A DNA stretch of 35,207 bases, from contig RPFO01000907.1 in NCBI GenBank assembly GCA_009746045.1, positions 1 to 35,207 of the forward strand, written 5' to 3'. Under the pieces are notes generated by a model, which did no database searches, had not been told where the DNA came from, and worked only from the letters and a program-made list of their open reading frames with translations. A program made the position numbers and the translations under genes. Source of the DNA: Mesostigma viride. Lineage: Eukaryota; Streptophyta; Mesostigmatophyceae; Mesostigmatales; Mesostigmataceae. Shown here one piece after another: positions 1 to 9,481 of the stretch. The first letter of the stretch is position 1; every line of letters starts with the position of its first letter.

Positions 1-756
1 AAATATTATAATTCTTATACACAAGATAAAATTTTCTTATGATGAATATATTGATAAACAAACTCGTTTTGTTTCTCAAGCTGCTTGGTTTTCTCGTTCG
101 ATTGACTGCCAAAATTTGACAGGCAAAAAGCTGTGGTTTCGGAGATGCTACGCATGCTGCATCTATGACAAGAATTTTAATCAAAAGAAATGGGTATTTA
201 TGTGATATGTGCTGGCACATATTGTACACATGATGCAGATTGGTTTAAAGAACAAGTACAGGGTTATTGTGATGAAGTATTAATTACTGATAATCATACA
301 GAAGTTGGAGATTTAATCGCGATCGCACGAGTAGAACCAGCTGCAATTTTTGGCACGCAAATGGAACGTCATATTGGTAAGCGTTTAAATATTCCTTGTG
401 GCGTTATTTCTGCTCCTGTTCATATTCAAAATTTTCCTTTGGGTTATAGACCATTTTTGGGTTATGAAGGCACAAATCAAATTGCAGATCTAGTTTATAA
501 TTCTTTCACATTGGGTATGGAAGATCATTTACTAGAAATTTTTGGCGGTCATGATACCAAAGAAGTAATTACTAAAGGGTTATCAACTGATTCAGAATTA
601 AGATGGACAAGTGAAAGTGAAAACGAGTTGCGCAAAATTCCTGGATTTGTGAGAGGAAAAATAAAACGTAATACAGAAAAATTTGCACGTCAAAATAATG
701 TTACTGAAATTACTGTAGAAATTATGTATGCAGCTAAAGAAGCTATGAATGCTTAA
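1..756 (+). CDS. chlB: Light-independent protochlorophyllide reductase subunit B, C-terminal half (5' truncated, frame broken near its start)
   Basis: ChlB with ChlN forms the catalytic component of the dark-operative enzyme that reduces protochlorophyllide to chlorophyllide in the plastid stroma. Positions 190-756 read without a break (188 residues) and carry family blocks such as [49 protein letters not shown] and [20 protein letters not shown]. Upstream, the same family can be followed ([27 protein letters not shown]) only by changing frame at about 40-45, at the A-run 124-129, the T-run 137-139 and the A-run 183-186. These look like base-count errors at a contig end, so the ATG at 190 is not the true start. 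The full protein is usually about 510 residues, so roughly half is present. Residues Ile-Ala near 316-324 look like a two-codon insertion. The identification is firm; the reading of the breaks as errors is inference. Confidence 0.93.
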
Positions 757-786
757 TAAATAATTATTGAAAATAAATATAATTTT

Positions 787-824
787 TAATGAGTGTTGAT
801 TTATAAAAAAATCAACACTCATTA
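787..824 (+). terminator. Stem-loop after chlB
   Basis: A perfect 16-bp inverted repeat (787-802 against 809-824) encloses a 6-nt loop and starts 31 bases after the chlB stop. It probably acts as a transcript 3'-end stabiliser or processing signal, as plastid stem-loops usually do. The role is inferred from position. Confidence 0.7.
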
Positions 825-1035
825 TTTTGTGTCCATAAAGCACTAAATTCATGTGTCATAATTCAGACATGAAAGCTCACTTTAGATAGTCTATATTTTA
901 TAAATGTTCAAGTCATAGACTTTTAATAAATAGGTTCACTTATATAAGTGGAATTCAAATAACAGATTAACTATTTTACTCATTAATATAGAGGTGAGTT
1001 TTTTTTGTGCCTCATCTAAAAAGAGGAGAATCTCC
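825..1035 (+). promoter_or_regulatory. Leader region upstream of psaA
   Basis: This AT-rich spacer must hold the psaA-psaB promoter and 5' leader. No clean -35/-10 pair was found. Visible elements are a perfect 14-bp palindrome (cacttatataagtg, 937-950), a possible 7-bp stem pairing 992-998 with 1013-1019, and a purine-rich Shine-Dalgarno-like GAGGAG about 8 bases before the ATG at 1036. The GTG at 994 is in frame but lies upstream of this ribosome-binding site and is not used as the start here. Confidence 0.4.
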
Positions 1036-3288
1036 ATGACAATTAGTCCACCGGAGCGAGAGGCCAATGGAAAGATAGTAGTTGATCGTGATCCTGTAAA
1101 AACATCTTTTGAAAGATGGGGAAAACCAGGTCACTTTTCTCGTAGTCTTGCAAAAGGACCAAACACTACTACTTGGATTTGGAATCTTCATGCAGATGCG
1201 CATGATTTTGATAGTCATACCAATGATCTTGAAGATATTTCTCGAAAAGTATTTAGCGCACATTTCGGCCAATTGGCTGTAATTTTTATTTGGCTAAGTG
1301 GTATGTATTTCCACGGAGCTCGTTTTTCTAATTACGAAGCTTGGCTAAGTGATCCAACCCATATCAAACCAAGTGCTCAAGTTGTTTGGCCAATTGTAGG
1401 TCAAGAAATTTTGAATGGTGATGTTGGTGGTGGATTCCAAGGAGTTCAAATTACTTCTGGTTTTTTCCAACTTTGGCGTGCAAGTGGTATTGTAAATGAA
1501 CAACAATTATACACTACTGCTATTGGAGGATTAATCGCAGCTGGATTAATGTTTTTTGCAGGATGGTTCCATTACCATAAAGCTGCTCCTAAATTAGAGT
1601 GGTTTCAAAATGCAGAATCCATGATGAATCACCATTTAGCAGGTTTATTAGGTTTAGGATCTTTATCTTGGGCTGGCCATCAAATTCATGTTTCATTACC
1701 TGTGAATCAATTATTAGATGCTGGTGTAGATCCAAAAGAAATTCCTTTACCTCATGAATTTGTAATGAATAGAGAACTAATGGCTCAACTATATCCTAGT
1801 TTTGCTAAAGGTTTAGCACCTTTCTTTACTTTAAATTGGGGTGAATATTCAGATTTCTTAACCTTCCGCGGTGGTTTAAATCCAGTAACAGGTGGCTTAT
1901 GGTTAACTGATACTGTACATCATCATGTAGCTATTGCTGTTTTATTCATTGTTGCTGGTCATATGTACCGTACTAATTGGGGTATTGGCCATAGCATGAA
2001 AGAAATTTTAGAAGCTCATAAAGGACCTTTTACAGGCGAAGGCCATAAAGGTTTATATGAAATTTTGACAACTTCTTGGCATGCACAATTAGGTTTAAAT
2101 TTAGCTTTAATGGGTTCTTTAAGCATAATCGTAGCTCATCATATGTATGCTATGCCTCCATATCCATATTTAGCTACTGATTATGGCACTCAATTATCAC
2201 TTTTTACACATCACATGTGGATTGGTGGATTCTGTATAGTTGGTGGTGCTGCTCATGCTGCGATATTCATGGTAAGAGATTATGATCCAACTAATAATTA
2301 TAACAACCTATTAGATCGTGTAATTCGTCATAGAGATGCAATTATTTCTCATTTAAATTGGGTATGTATCTTTTTAGGTTTCCATAGTTTTGGTTTATAT
2401 ATTCATAACGATACTATGTCTGCTCTAGGACGTCCTCAAGACATGTTCTCTGATACAGCAATTCAATTACAACCTGTATTTGCACAATTTGTGCAAAATA
2501 GAAACTATTTAGCACCAGGTTTTAGTGCTCCTAATGCATTAGCTAGTAGTAGTGCTGTTTGGGGAGGTGACGTAGTTGCAGTAGGTGGTAAAGTAGCAAT
2601 GATGCCTATCCAATTAGGTACATCTGATTTCTTAGTACATCATATTCATGCATTTACTATTCATGTCACTGTATTAATTCTATTAAAAGGTGTTCTTTTT
2701 GCACGTAGTTCACGTTTAATTCCAGACAAAGCAAATCTTGGATTTAGATTCCCTTGTGATGGTCCTGGTCGCGGTGGTACTTGTCAAGTTTCTGCTTGGG
2801 ATCATGTGTTTTTAGGTCTTTTCTGGATGTATAACTGTCTATCTATTGTAATTTTCCATTTTAGTTGGAAAATGCAATCTGATGTATGGGGATCTGTAAC
2901 TGCACAAGGTGTATCTCATATTACAGGTGGTAATTTTGCACAAAGTGCTAATACCATTAATGGTTGGTTAAGAGATTTCTTATGGGCTCAAGCTTCTCAA
3001 GTTATTCAGTCCTATGGATCTGCTCTTTCTGCTTATGGTTTAATGTTCTTAGGCGCTCACTTTGTTTGGGCATTTAGTTTAATGTTCTTATTTAGTGGCC
3101 GTGGCTATTGGCAAGAATTAATTGAGTCTATTGTTTGGGCTCATAACAAATTAAAAGTCGCACCTGCAATTCAGCCAAGAGCTTTGAGTATTACTCAAGG
3201 ACGTGCTGTGGGAGTGGCTCATTATCTTTTAGGTGGAATTGCTACTACGTGGGCATTCTTCCTTGCAAGAATCATTGCTGTAGGTTAG
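1036..3288 (+). CDS. psaA: Photosystem I P700 apoprotein A1
   Basis: PsaA is one half of the PsaA/PsaB heterodimer that binds P700, the A0/A1 acceptors, most core chlorophylls and, jointly, the FX 4Fe-4S cluster in the thylakoid membrane. The start chosen is the ATG at 1036, giving [10 protein letters not shown], behind a GAGGAG ribosome-binding site. The product is 750 residues, the normal family length. The FX loop [11 protein letters not shown] is intact with cysteines at residues 574 and 583. Many His-containing hydrophobic helices (for example [18 protein letters not shown]) are chlorophyll ligands. psaB follows after 16 bases, so the two are co-transcribed. Only this copy is full length; the 3' end recurs twice near 22.6-22.9 kb as fragments. 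Confidence 0.99.
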   Translation: MTISPPEREANGKIVVDRDPVKTSFERWGKPGHFSRSLAKGPNTTTWIWNLHADAHDFDSHTNDLEDISRKVFSAHFGQLAVIFIWLSGMYFHGARFSNYEAWLSDPTHIKPSAQVVWPIVGQEILNGDVGGGFQGVQITSGFFQLWRASGIVNEQQLYTTAIGGLIAAGLMFFAGWFHYHKAAPKLEWFQNAESMMNHHLAGLLGLGSLSWAGHQIHVSLPVNQLLDAGVDPKEIPLPHEFVMNRELMAQLYPSFAKGLAPFFTLNWGEYSDFLTFRGGLNPVTGGLWLTDTVHHHVAIAVLFIVAGHMYRTNWGIGHSMKEILEAHKGPFTGEGHKGLYEILTTSWHAQLGLNLALMGSLSIIVAHHMYAMPPYPYLATDYGTQLSLFTHHMWIGGFCIVGGAAHAAIFMVRDYDPTNNYNNLLDRVIRHRDAIISHLNWVCIFLGFHSFGLYIHNDTMSALGRPQDMFSDTAIQLQPVFAQFVQNRNYLAPGFSAPNALASSSAVWGGDVVAVGGKVAMMPIQLGTSDFLVHHIHAFTIHVTVLILLKGVLFARSSRLIPDKANLGFRFPCDGPGRGGTCQVSAWDHVFLGLFWMYNCLSIVIFHFSWKMQSDVWGSVTAQGVSHITGGNFAQSANTINGWLRDFLWAQASQVIQSYGSALSAYGLMFLGAHFVWAFSLMFLFSGRGYWQELIESIVWAHNKLKVAPAIQPRALSITQGRAVGVAHYLLGGIATTWAFFLARIIAVG

Positions 3289-3304
3289 GCTAGGAGAATA
3301 TAAA

Positions 3305-5509
3305 ATGGCAACAAAATTTCCAAAATTTAGCCAGGGCCTAGCTCAAGACCCTACTACTCGTCGTATTTGGTTTGGTATCGCAACTGCACATGACTTTGAA
3401 AGTCATGATGGTATGACAGAAGAAAATCTTTATCAAAAGATTTTTGCCTCTCATTTTGGTCAATTAGCAATTATTTTCTTATGGACTTCCGGCAATTTAT
3501 TTCACGTTGCTTGGCAAGGAAATTTCGAAAGATGGGTTGCAGATCCTTTACATGTAAGACCTATTGCACATGCTATTTGGGATCCTCATTTTGGTCAACC
3601 AGCTGTAGAAGCATTTACTAGAGGTGGTGCATCTGGTCCTGTAAATATTTCATATTCTGGTGTATATCAATGGTGGTATACAATTGGTATGCGTAGCAAT
3701 ACCGATCTTTATATTGGTGCTTTATTTTTATTAATTACAGCTAGTATGACTCTGTTTGCAGGTTGGCTTCATCTTCAACCTCAATTTAAACCTAGTCTAT
3801 CTTGGTTTAAAAATGCAGAATCTCGCTTAAATCACCATTTATCTGGTTTATTTGGTGTTAGCTCTTTAGCTTGGACAGGACATTTAATTCATGTCGCTAT
3901 TCCTGAATCTAGAGGACAACATGTAAGATGGGATAATTTCTTAAATGTATTACCTCATCCTGCAGGTTTATCTCCTTTCTTTACTGGAAATTGGGCTGCA
4001 TATGCACAAAATCCTGATTCAACTAGTCATATTTTTAGTACATCTCAAGGCGCTGGAACAGCTATTTTGACGTTCTTAGGTGGTTTCCATCCACAAACTC
4101 AAAGTTTATGGTTAACTGATATTGCACATCATCATTTAGCTATTGCTGTTTTATTCATTGTTGCTGGTCATATGTATCGTACCAATTTTGGTATTGGTCA
4201 TAGCATGAGAGAAATTTTAGAAGCACAAAGACCTCCTGGAGGAAGACTTGGCGCTGGTCATAGTGGTTTATATGATACAGTAAATAATTCTTTACATTTC
4301 CAATTAGGTTTAGCTTTAGCTTCTTTAGGTGTTATCACATCTGTTGTTGCTCAACATATGTATTCTCTATCTCCTTATGCATTTTTAGCACAAGATTTTA
4401 CTACACAAGCTGCTTTATATACTCATCATCAATATATTGCTGGCTTTATTATGACAGGTGCTTTTGCGCATGGAGCGATTTTCTTCATTAGAGATTATGA
4501 TCCAGAACTGAACAAAGATAATGTATTAGCAAGAATGCTAGAACATAAAGAAGCTATTATTTCCCACTTAAGCTGGGCTTCTTTATTTTTAGGCTTCCAT
4601 ACTTTAGGATTATATGTTCATAATGATGTGATGCAAGCATTTGGAACTCCTGAAAAACAAATTTTAATTGAACCTGTTTTCGCACAATGGATCCAAGCTT
4701 CACACGGAAAATCCTTATATGGTTTTGATGTGTTATTATCTTCTTCCAGTAGTTTCGCAGCTTCTGCTAGTGATAGTATTTGGTTACCTGGTTGGTTAGA
4801 TGCAATTAATAGTAATAGTAATTCTTTATTCTTAACTATTGGTCCTGGTGACTTTTTAGTACATCATGCTATTGCATTAGGTTTACATACAACTACATTA
4901 ATTTTAGTAAAAGGTGCATTAGATGCACGTGGCTCTAAATTAATGCCAGACAAAAAAGATTTTGGATACAGTTTCCCTTGTGATGGTCCTGGCCGTGGCG
5001 GTACTTGTGATATTTCTGCTTGGGATGCTTTCTACTTAGCTGTATTTTGGATGTTAAATACAATAGGTTGGGTAACTTTCTATTGGCATTGGAAACATTT
5101 AACTTTATGGCAAGGCAACGTAGCTCAATTTGATGAATCTTCTACTTATTTAATGGGCTGGTTAAGAGATTATTTATGGTTGAATTCATCACAACTTATC
5201 AATGGATATAATCCATTTGGTATGAACAGTTTATCTGTTTGGGCTTGGATGTTCTTATTCGGTCATTTAATTTGGGCAACAGGTTTTATGTTCTTAATTT
5301 CTTGGCGTGGTTACTGGCAAGAATTAATTGAAACATTAGCATGGGCACATGAACGTACTCCTCTTGCGAATTTAGTAAGATGGAAAGATAAGCCAGTAGC
5401 TTTATCTATTGTGCAAGCTCGAGTTGTAGGATTAGCACATTTCTCTGTAGGTTATGTATTTACTTATGCTGCATTCTTAATTGCTTCTACTTCAGGTAAG
5501 TTTGGTTAA
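3305..5509 (+). CDS. psaB: Photosystem I P700 apoprotein A2 (unit A)
   Basis: PsaB pairs with PsaA to form the photosystem I core; it carries P700, the A0/A1 branch cofactors and two of the four FX ligands. The 734-residue product has normal length, begins [14 protein letters not shown] and holds the FX loop [11 protein letters not shown] with cysteines at residues 559 and 568. Chlorophyll-ligating His clusters ([18 protein letters not shown]) are present. The start is an ATG behind an AGGAGA ribosome-binding site, 16 bases after the psaA stop, which fits a psaA-psaB-rps14 operon. The same 734-residue protein is encoded again at 20366-22570 (minus) and 22894-25098. Confidence 0.99.
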   Translation: MATKFPKFSQGLAQDPTTRRIWFGIATAHDFESHDGMTEENLYQKIFASHFGQLAIIFLWTSGNLFHVAWQGNFERWVADPLHVRPIAHAIWDPHFGQPAVEAFTRGGASGPVNISYSGVYQWWYTIGMRSNTDLYIGALFLLITASMTLFAGWLHLQPQFKPSLSWFKNAESRLNHHLSGLFGVSSLAWTGHLIHVAIPESRGQHVRWDNFLNVLPHPAGLSPFFTGNWAAYAQNPDSTSHIFSTSQGAGTAILTFLGGFHPQTQSLWLTDIAHHHLAIAVLFIVAGHMYRTNFGIGHSMREILEAQRPPGGRLGAGHSGLYDTVNNSLHFQLGLALASLGVITSVVAQHMYSLSPYAFLAQDFTTQAALYTHHQYIAGFIMTGAFAHGAIFFIRDYDPELNKDNVLARMLEHKEAIISHLSWASLFLGFHTLGLYVHNDVMQAFGTPEKQILIEPVFAQWIQASHGKSLYGFDVLLSSSSSFAASASDSIWLPGWLDAINSNSNSLFLTIGPGDFLVHHAIALGLHTTTLILVKGALDARGSKLMPDKKDFGYSFPCDGPGRGGTCDISAWDAFYLAVFWMLNTIGWVTFYWHWKHLTLWQGNVAQFDESSTYLMGWLRDYLWLNSSQLINGYNPFGMNSLSVWAWMFLFGHLIWATGFMFLISWRGYWQELIETLAWAHERTPLANLVRWKDKPVALSIVQARVVGLAHFSVGYVFTYAAFLIASTSGKFG

Positions 5510-5540
5510 TAACCAGTCAAAGCTGATTAGATGAAAAAAT

Positions 5541-5571
5541 GTATTGGTCTCATTTTGATTGAGACCAATAC
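5541..5571 (+). terminator. Stem-loop between psaB and rps14 (unit A)
   Basis: A perfect 12-bp stem (5541-5552 with 5560-5571) has a 7-nt loop and lies 31 bases after the psaB stop and 33 before rps14. It is likely an intercistronic processing or mRNA-stabilising element rather than a strict terminator, because rps14 normally belongs to this operon. Its function is inferred from position. Confidence 0.7.
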
Positions 5572-5604
5572 AACAACACACATTTTTAATAGGAAATTTA
5601 TATT

Positions 5605-5907
5605 ATGGCAAAAAAAAGTATGATAGAAAGAGAAAAAAAACGTCAAAAATTAGTTAATAAATATGCAGTAAAAAGAAAAGAATTGAAAGAACAAATCAAA
5701 ACAAGTGTTTCTTTTGAAGAAAGATTTAAGTTACAATTAGAATTACAAAAATTACCTCGTAACAGTTCACCAACAAGATTGCATAATAGATGTTCTGTGA
5801 CAGGAAGACCAAAAGGTTACTATAGAGATTTTGGTTTATCTAGACATGTTTTACGAGAAATGGCTCATGAATGTTTATTACCAGGAGTCACCAAATCTAG
5901 TTGGTAA
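5605..5907 (+). CDS. rps14: Ribosomal protein uS14 (unit A)
   Basis: Small-subunit protein S14 binds the 16S rRNA 3' domain in the head of the plastid ribosome. The 100-residue product is the usual plastid length and lacks zinc-ribbon cysteines, as plastid S14 does. The C-terminal signature [20 protein letters not shown] is present. The start ATG follows AGGAAA and is followed by a run of A that is one base shorter in unit C, where the frame is lost. The order psaA-psaB-rps14-trnfM is conserved in streptophyte plastids. Confidence 0.98.
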   Translation: MAKKSMIEREKKRQKLVNKYAVKRKELKEQIKTSVSFEERFKLQLELQKLPRNSSPTRLHNRCSVTGRPKGYYRDFGLSRHVLREMAHECLLPGVTKSSW

Positions 5908-5956
5908 CAAATGCTATAATTAAAAAGAATTAAAAAAATAATAAGCAAGCAATATC

Positions 5957-6021
5957 TGTCAATTATGTTTCTATTCTTCTAATAGAAAAACATATAGATT
6001 TTACATGCTCACTAATTGACA
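5957..6021 (+). terminator. Imperfect stem-loop after rps14
   Basis: Outer arms TGTCAATTA and TAATTGACA (5957-5965 and 6013-6021) enclose an inner imperfect stem around 5966-5995. It lies about 50 bases after the rps14 stop and could mark the rps14 transcript 3' end. Pairing was judged by eye. Confidence 0.4.
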
Positions 6022-6104
6022 AAAATAATTAATAATTTTTAATAAAAAAAATTTATAAATTTACTTGATATTCAATGATATTCCATGTACAATGAACACC
6101 GTGT

Positions 6105-6110
6105 CGCGGT

Positions 6111-6154
<44 letters not shown>

Positions 6155-6178
6155 ATGGTTCAAATCCACCCTCCGCAA
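6105..6178 (+). tRNA. trnfM: Initiator tRNA-fMet(CAU) (unit A)
   Basis: A 74-nt cloverleaf has anticodon loop CTCATAA on a 5-bp stem and T-loop TTCAAAT. The C1-A72 mismatch at the acceptor end is the mark of a bacterial-type initiator tRNA. Its place after rps14 matches streptophyte plastids. Two extra non-pairs (U6-U67 in the acceptor stem, A50-C64 in the T stem) are seen in all three copies. Confidence 0.95.
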
Positions 6179-6303
6179 TTCTGCTTCATAAAAAAATAAT
6201 TCCATATGCCTATAGCTCGATGAGCATGTGAAATAATAAAACATGGAAATTCTTTCTTAAAGTAAAAAAATATTTTTCCATAAACATAAAAGGACTTTTC
6301 TAT

Positions 6304-6558
6304 ATGGTGAAATTACGTCTTAAAAGATACGGCAGAAAAAAAAGACCTTTTTATAGAGTAATTGCTATAGATAGTCGTTGTAGAAGAGATGGTAAAGCTC
6401 TTAAAGAATTAGGATTTTATGATCCTATTGCAGGCAAAACACAACTAGATGTACCTAATATAATTTTTTATTTGAAAGCAGGCGCTCAAACTAGTGAAAC
6501 AGTTGGTAATCTTTTACAAAAAGCTAAAGTATTTAATCAATTGTCTTTATTAAATTAG
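6304..6558 (+). CDS. rps16: Ribosomal protein bS16 (unit A)
   Basis: S16 is an early-assembling small-subunit protein. The 84-residue product begins MVKLRLKRYGRKKRPFYRVI, the family signature, and includes IDSRCRRDGKALKELGFYDP. AAAGGA lies about 10 bases before the ATG. The gene is continuous, whereas many land plants carry a group II intron near its start. A strong stem-loop immediately follows the stop and separates it from the convergent odpB. Confidence 0.98.
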   Translation: MVKLRLKRYGRKKRPFYRVIAIDSRCRRDGKALKELGFYDPIAGKTQLDVPNIIFYLKAGAQTSETVGNLLQKAKVFNQLSLLN

Positions 6559-6560
6559 AA

Positions 6561-6616
6561 ATATAAAATAAAAAAGCGCAGTAGAAAATCTTCTACTGCG
6601 CTTTTTTATTTTATAT
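6561..6616. terminator. Bidirectional terminator between rps16 and odpB (unit A)
   Basis: A perfect 26-bp stem (6561-6586 with 6591-6616) closes a 4-nt AATC loop. The inner part is GC-containing (AAAGCGCAGTAGAA) and flanked by A on one side and T on the other, so each strand reads as a GC stem followed by a T-run. It sits 2 bases after the rps16 stop and 16 bases beyond the odpB stop of the convergent gene. Confidence 0.88.
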
Positions 6617-6632
6617 GTCTAAAAAACAATAA

Positions 6633-7616
6633 TTACATTTTATTAGTCAAAATTTGTTCAACTGATTCTATAATATCTGCTGTCTGAACAATACTAACTT
6701 CTTCTAAAGGTCCACTATATGGAGTAGGTACATTTGGAGATGATAAACACATTGGTCGATTATCTAAGTCATCAAAAAAGTTTTCAAGAATCAAACTTTG
6801 TAATACGTTACTAATACCTCCTGTCATCATAGATTCTTCTACAATAAGAACTTTATGAGTTTTTTGAATAGATTTTCCTATTGTTTCTATGTCAAATGGT
6901 TTTAGTGAAATTAAATCAATAATTTCAGGGTCATATCCTTTTTCTACAAGCACTTTGACTGCTTGTATAACGTTATAACGCATACGAGAATAAGTCAGAA
7001 TAGTAATATCATTACCTTGACGTACTATTTCTGCTTTTTCTAGTGGTAAGACATAATCATTATCAGGCACTTCAGCTTTTAAATTATAAAGTAATACATG
7101 TTCTAAAAAGAAAATAGGATTTTTACTTCTGATAGCAGATTTTAAAAGTCCTTTAGCATTATAAGGTGTAGAACAAGCTACAATTTGTAAACCAGGCACT
7201 GATTGAAAATAACATTCTAATCTTTGAGAATGTTCCGCTCCTAATTGTTTTCCAACTCCACCTGGACCTCTTAATACAATTGGTATATGATAATGGCCTC
7301 CTGAAGTAGCGCTTAACATACCCATATTATTGGATATTTGGCTAAAAGCTAATAGAATAAAACCCATATTCATACCTTCTACAACAGTCACTAAACCTGT
7401 CATAGCAGCACCTATAGCAGCTCCTACAAAACTATTTTCTGCAATAGGAGTATCTATTACTCTATGTTCACCATATTTAGCATAAAGATTTTGTGTCACT
7501 TTATATGACCCACCATAATGTCCTATATCTTCTCCCAATAATGCAACTTTATCATTTCTTGCCATTTCTTCATCTATAGCCATATTTAAGGCTTCAAATA
7601 AAAATCTTACGGTCAT
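6633..7616 (-). CDS. odpB: Pyruvate dehydrogenase E1 component beta subunit (unit A)
   Basis: E1 beta pairs with E1 alpha (not in this window) and thiamine diphosphate to decarboxylate pyruvate, feeding acetyl-CoA to plastid fatty acid synthesis. The 327-residue product has the normal length and an intact transketolase-like fold: [17 protein letters not shown] and [20 protein letters not shown] in the pyrimidine-binding domain, then [19 protein letters not shown], and the C-terminal domain with [15 protein letters not shown] and [13 protein letters not shown]. The start is an ATG with AAGGA about 13 bases upstream. The gene opposes rps16. Plastid odpB is typical of red-lineage plastids and rare in green ones, so it is taxonomically informative. 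Confidence 0.97.
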   Translation of the reverse strand: MTVRFLFEALNMAIDEEMARNDKVALLGEDIGHYGGSYKVTQNLYAKYGEHRVIDTPIAENSFVGAAIGAAMTGLVTVVEGMNMGFILLAFSQISNNMGMLSATSGGHYHIPIVLRGPGGVGKQLGAEHSQRLECYFQSVPGLQIVACSTPYNAKGLLKSAIRSKNPIFFLEHVLLYNLKAEVPDNDYVLPLEKAEIVRQGNDITILTYSRMRYNVIQAVKVLVEKGYDPEIIDLISLKPFDIETIGKSIQKTHKVLIVEESMMTGGISNVLQSLILENFFDDLDNRPMCLSSPNVPTPYSGPLEEVSIVQTADIIESVEQILTNKM

Positions 7617-7904
7617 TATTACTATAGTCCTTAGGAAATTAAAAGAATTTTTATTTTATTAAATTAATATTGTTAGTTATTGAATGTTTTTAGTTATTAA
7701 AAAACATTTCATACAACTATTACAGTATTGCTTATATTCTTATCAAAAAAATGTTCTTTTTATTAACAATGTAATTTCTAAAATGTATATACTAAAGATA
7801 TTTAATTAATTAATGCATTTTCTTTTTAATAAAATAAACATCAATTAATTAATAAGTGCTATTTAAAGATCTTAAAAAAAAATATGTTATTCTTTTTTTA
7901 ATTA
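7617..7904. other. Spacer between divergent odpB and trnK (unit A)
   Basis: This very AT-rich stretch must hold the odpB promoter on the minus strand and the trnK promoter on the plus strand. A 9-bp stem-loop lies around 7683-7708, and runs of TTAATTAA flank 7801-7852 as an imperfect inverted repeat. No coding potential or certain promoter was seen. Confidence 0.5.
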
Positions 7905-7976
7905 GGGTCGCTAACTCAATGGTAGAGTACTCGGCTTTTAACCGACTAGTTCCGGGTTCGAATCCCGGGCGACCCA
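7905..7976 (+). tRNA. trnK: tRNA-Lys(UUU), intronless (unit A)
   Basis: A continuous 72-nt cloverleaf runs from GGGTCGCTAACTCAATGG to GGGCGACCCA with anticodon TTT in loop CTTTTAA. In land plants and most later charophytes this gene is split by a group II intron containing matK; here no intron is present. Confidence 0.97.
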
Positions 7977-8107
7977 TTATTATTCTCTTTGTTTATAACC
8001 TAACATTGATAGAATTATTTTATAACATAATCTCTTATCACATAGGAGAAATTGATACAATTCATATATATATCAATATTTCAGAATACTCTAAAGAAAA
8101 AATTGTA

Positions 8108-9040
8108 TTAATTAGAAAAGAAATGTATACATTCTAATAATGAATATTTTTTTCTATTTTTTTGAAAAAAAAATCTTATTTGTTCAATATTCAAAAAATT
8201 ACAATGGTTTTCAGACAATTTTTTTTCAATCATTTTTTTTATAATTCTTCTTTCTATCGCAATAGGTAAGTTCTCAATAAATTCTTGTTGAATATTTTTT
8301 GAGCCAAAAAATAATTGTTTTTCTATGATCTGAGTAACATTTTCCATATAAAAACTTTCATCATGAATAATTTCAGCAAATTGTGCAATAACTTTATCCA
8401 CTTTAGGATTAAAATATTTTCTTAAATATGGTAATAATTGTTTTCGAATTCTATTTCTTTTGAAAAACAAAGACTGATTACTAGTATCTGGCCATAAAGG
8501 TAAATGAATTTCTTTCACAAAATTTTTTAATTCAAAACGAGTTGTATTAAGAAGAGGCCGTACAATATTAATTCCACTAGATAAAGATCGAGTCCATAGA
8601 AGAGATTGCACTCCAGTAATGCTCGTCCCTCTTAATAAATTAAAAAAGAAAGTTTCTATTCTATCACTTGCATTATGTGCTGTAACAATAACATTATATT
8701 TATTAGAAAATGCAATATCTTCTATTTTTTGATATCTCCATTCACGTGCTTTTTCTTCATTAATTAGTTGATGACATGTGACTATTTGATAAAAATCTAT
8801 ATTTAATAATTGTGCTATTTGTGCTATTTGAGAAGATCCTTTTCTAGAACTTTGATTCCAAGAATGATCACAATTGACTATTCCTAAATCCCAATTCCAT
8901 TGAGGTTGTAATTCAACAAGTATTTTAATTAAAGATATAGAATCTTGTCCTCCTGATGCAGCAATTAATATACGATCATTTTTTTTTAATAAATTATGTA
9001 TTATAATATCTTTATGAATTTTAGAATATAAAAAAATCAT
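8108..9040 (-). CDS. tilS: tRNA(Ile)-lysidine synthase (unit A)
   Basis: TilS converts C34 of tRNA-Ile(CAU) to lysidine using ATP and lysine, so the tRNA reads AUA instead of AUG. The 310-residue product carries the N-type ATP pyrophosphatase P-loop SGGQDS at residues 29-34. Other family motifs are [26 protein letters not shown], and the RNA-binding block [20 protein letters not shown] followed by a helical C-terminal region. The gene was formerly named ycf62. It is plastid-encoded in red algae and a few green lineages but not in land plants. Its substrate tRNA gene is outside the window. The start ATG lies just upstream of the divergent trnF. Copies in units B and C are frame-broken. Confidence 0.96.
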
Positions 9041-9127
9041 CGTTAAAAATTATTTAATAATATTTGAAAATATTTGTAATATAGGGTTGTCAGAATAAAT
9101 ATATATCTGTTATTCTTATTATGTACA

Positions 9128-9132
9128 GCCGG

Positions 9133-9169
<37 letters not shown>

Positions 9170-9200
9170 CGTGTCACCAGTTCAAACCTGGTTCCTGGCA
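9128..9200 (+). tRNA. trnF: tRNA-Phe(GAA) (unit A)
   Basis: This 73-nt cloverleaf starts GCCGGGATAGCTCAGTTGG and ends with acceptor TCCTGGC plus A, with anticodon GAA in loop CTGAAAA. It is nearly identical to plastid trnF of land plants. Confidence 0.97.
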
Positions 9201-9236
9201 AATTATTTCTATTTAATAAAAATAATATTTTTATTA

Positions 9237-9286
9237 TTCACTATATTTCTTCTATAAAAATTTCACTATATTTCTTCTATAAAAAT
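9237..9286. repeat. 25-bp exact tandem duplication (unit A)
   Basis: Two adjacent identical 25-bp copies lie at 9237-9261 and 9262-9286 (each starts TTCACTATATTTCTTC) just after trnF. Unit C keeps both copies at 28827-28876. It looks like a slippage product; no function is evident. Confidence 0.9.
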
Positions 9287-9289
9287 TGA

Positions 9290-9481
9290 AAGACAAGATA
9301 TTTTCAAAAACAAAGTATTATTTCATGCGTGCCTTTAAAACGCAAAAATGAATTAGATGCTTTTAAAAGATGTATGAGAATAGCTTTAGAAAAGGATCCA
9401 GTTCTTTTCGCTACCTATGCCATGGATGACGTCGACCAATTGCAGACTATTTATCAAAATTTTGTCCCTTTGGCCAGATAG
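9290..9481 (+). CDS. Unrecognised short open frame (possible gene remnant)
   Basis: A frame with no stop runs from after the TGA at 9287 to the TAG at 9479-9481 (64 codons). It has a GTG at 9329 and an ATG at 9374 as possible starts. The reading contains KRKNELDAFKRCMRIALEKD and DPVLFATYAMDDVDQ, which look protein-like (mixed charged and hydrophobic) compared with the AT-rich spacer around it. I do not recognise the family. Unit C reads almost the same protein from a TTG at 28876 but with indels near both ends. It could be the remnant or frame-broken end of a longer gene, or chance. Confidence 0.3.
   Translation, partial: KTRYFQKQSIISCVPLKRKNELDAFKRCMRIALEKDPVLFATYAMDDVDQLQTIYQNFVPLAR

Noticed and set aside
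598-852. 84-residue minus-strand frame over the chlB end
   Set aside because: Shadow of chlB, low-complexity Phe/Ser-rich reading.
994-1035. GTG start giving 14 extra residues on PsaA
   Set aside because: The conserved MTIS start with a GAGGAG ribosome-binding site lies at 1036 and gives the normal length.
1012-1272. 86-residue minus-strand frame in the psaA start
   Set aside because: Antisense shadow of psaA.
6053-6244. 63-residue open frame antisense to trnfM (also at 19631-19822 and 25641-25832)
   Set aside because: It is the reverse complement of the tRNA gene and its flanks; tRNA antisense frames often look protein-like.
7856-8137. 93-residue frame over trnK (also at 17738-18019 and 27506-27724)
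   Set aside because: It contains the whole intronless tRNA-Lys and overlaps the tilS 3' end; no family match.
9237-9286. CRISPR-like array
   Set aside because: Only two adjacent copies with no spacers.
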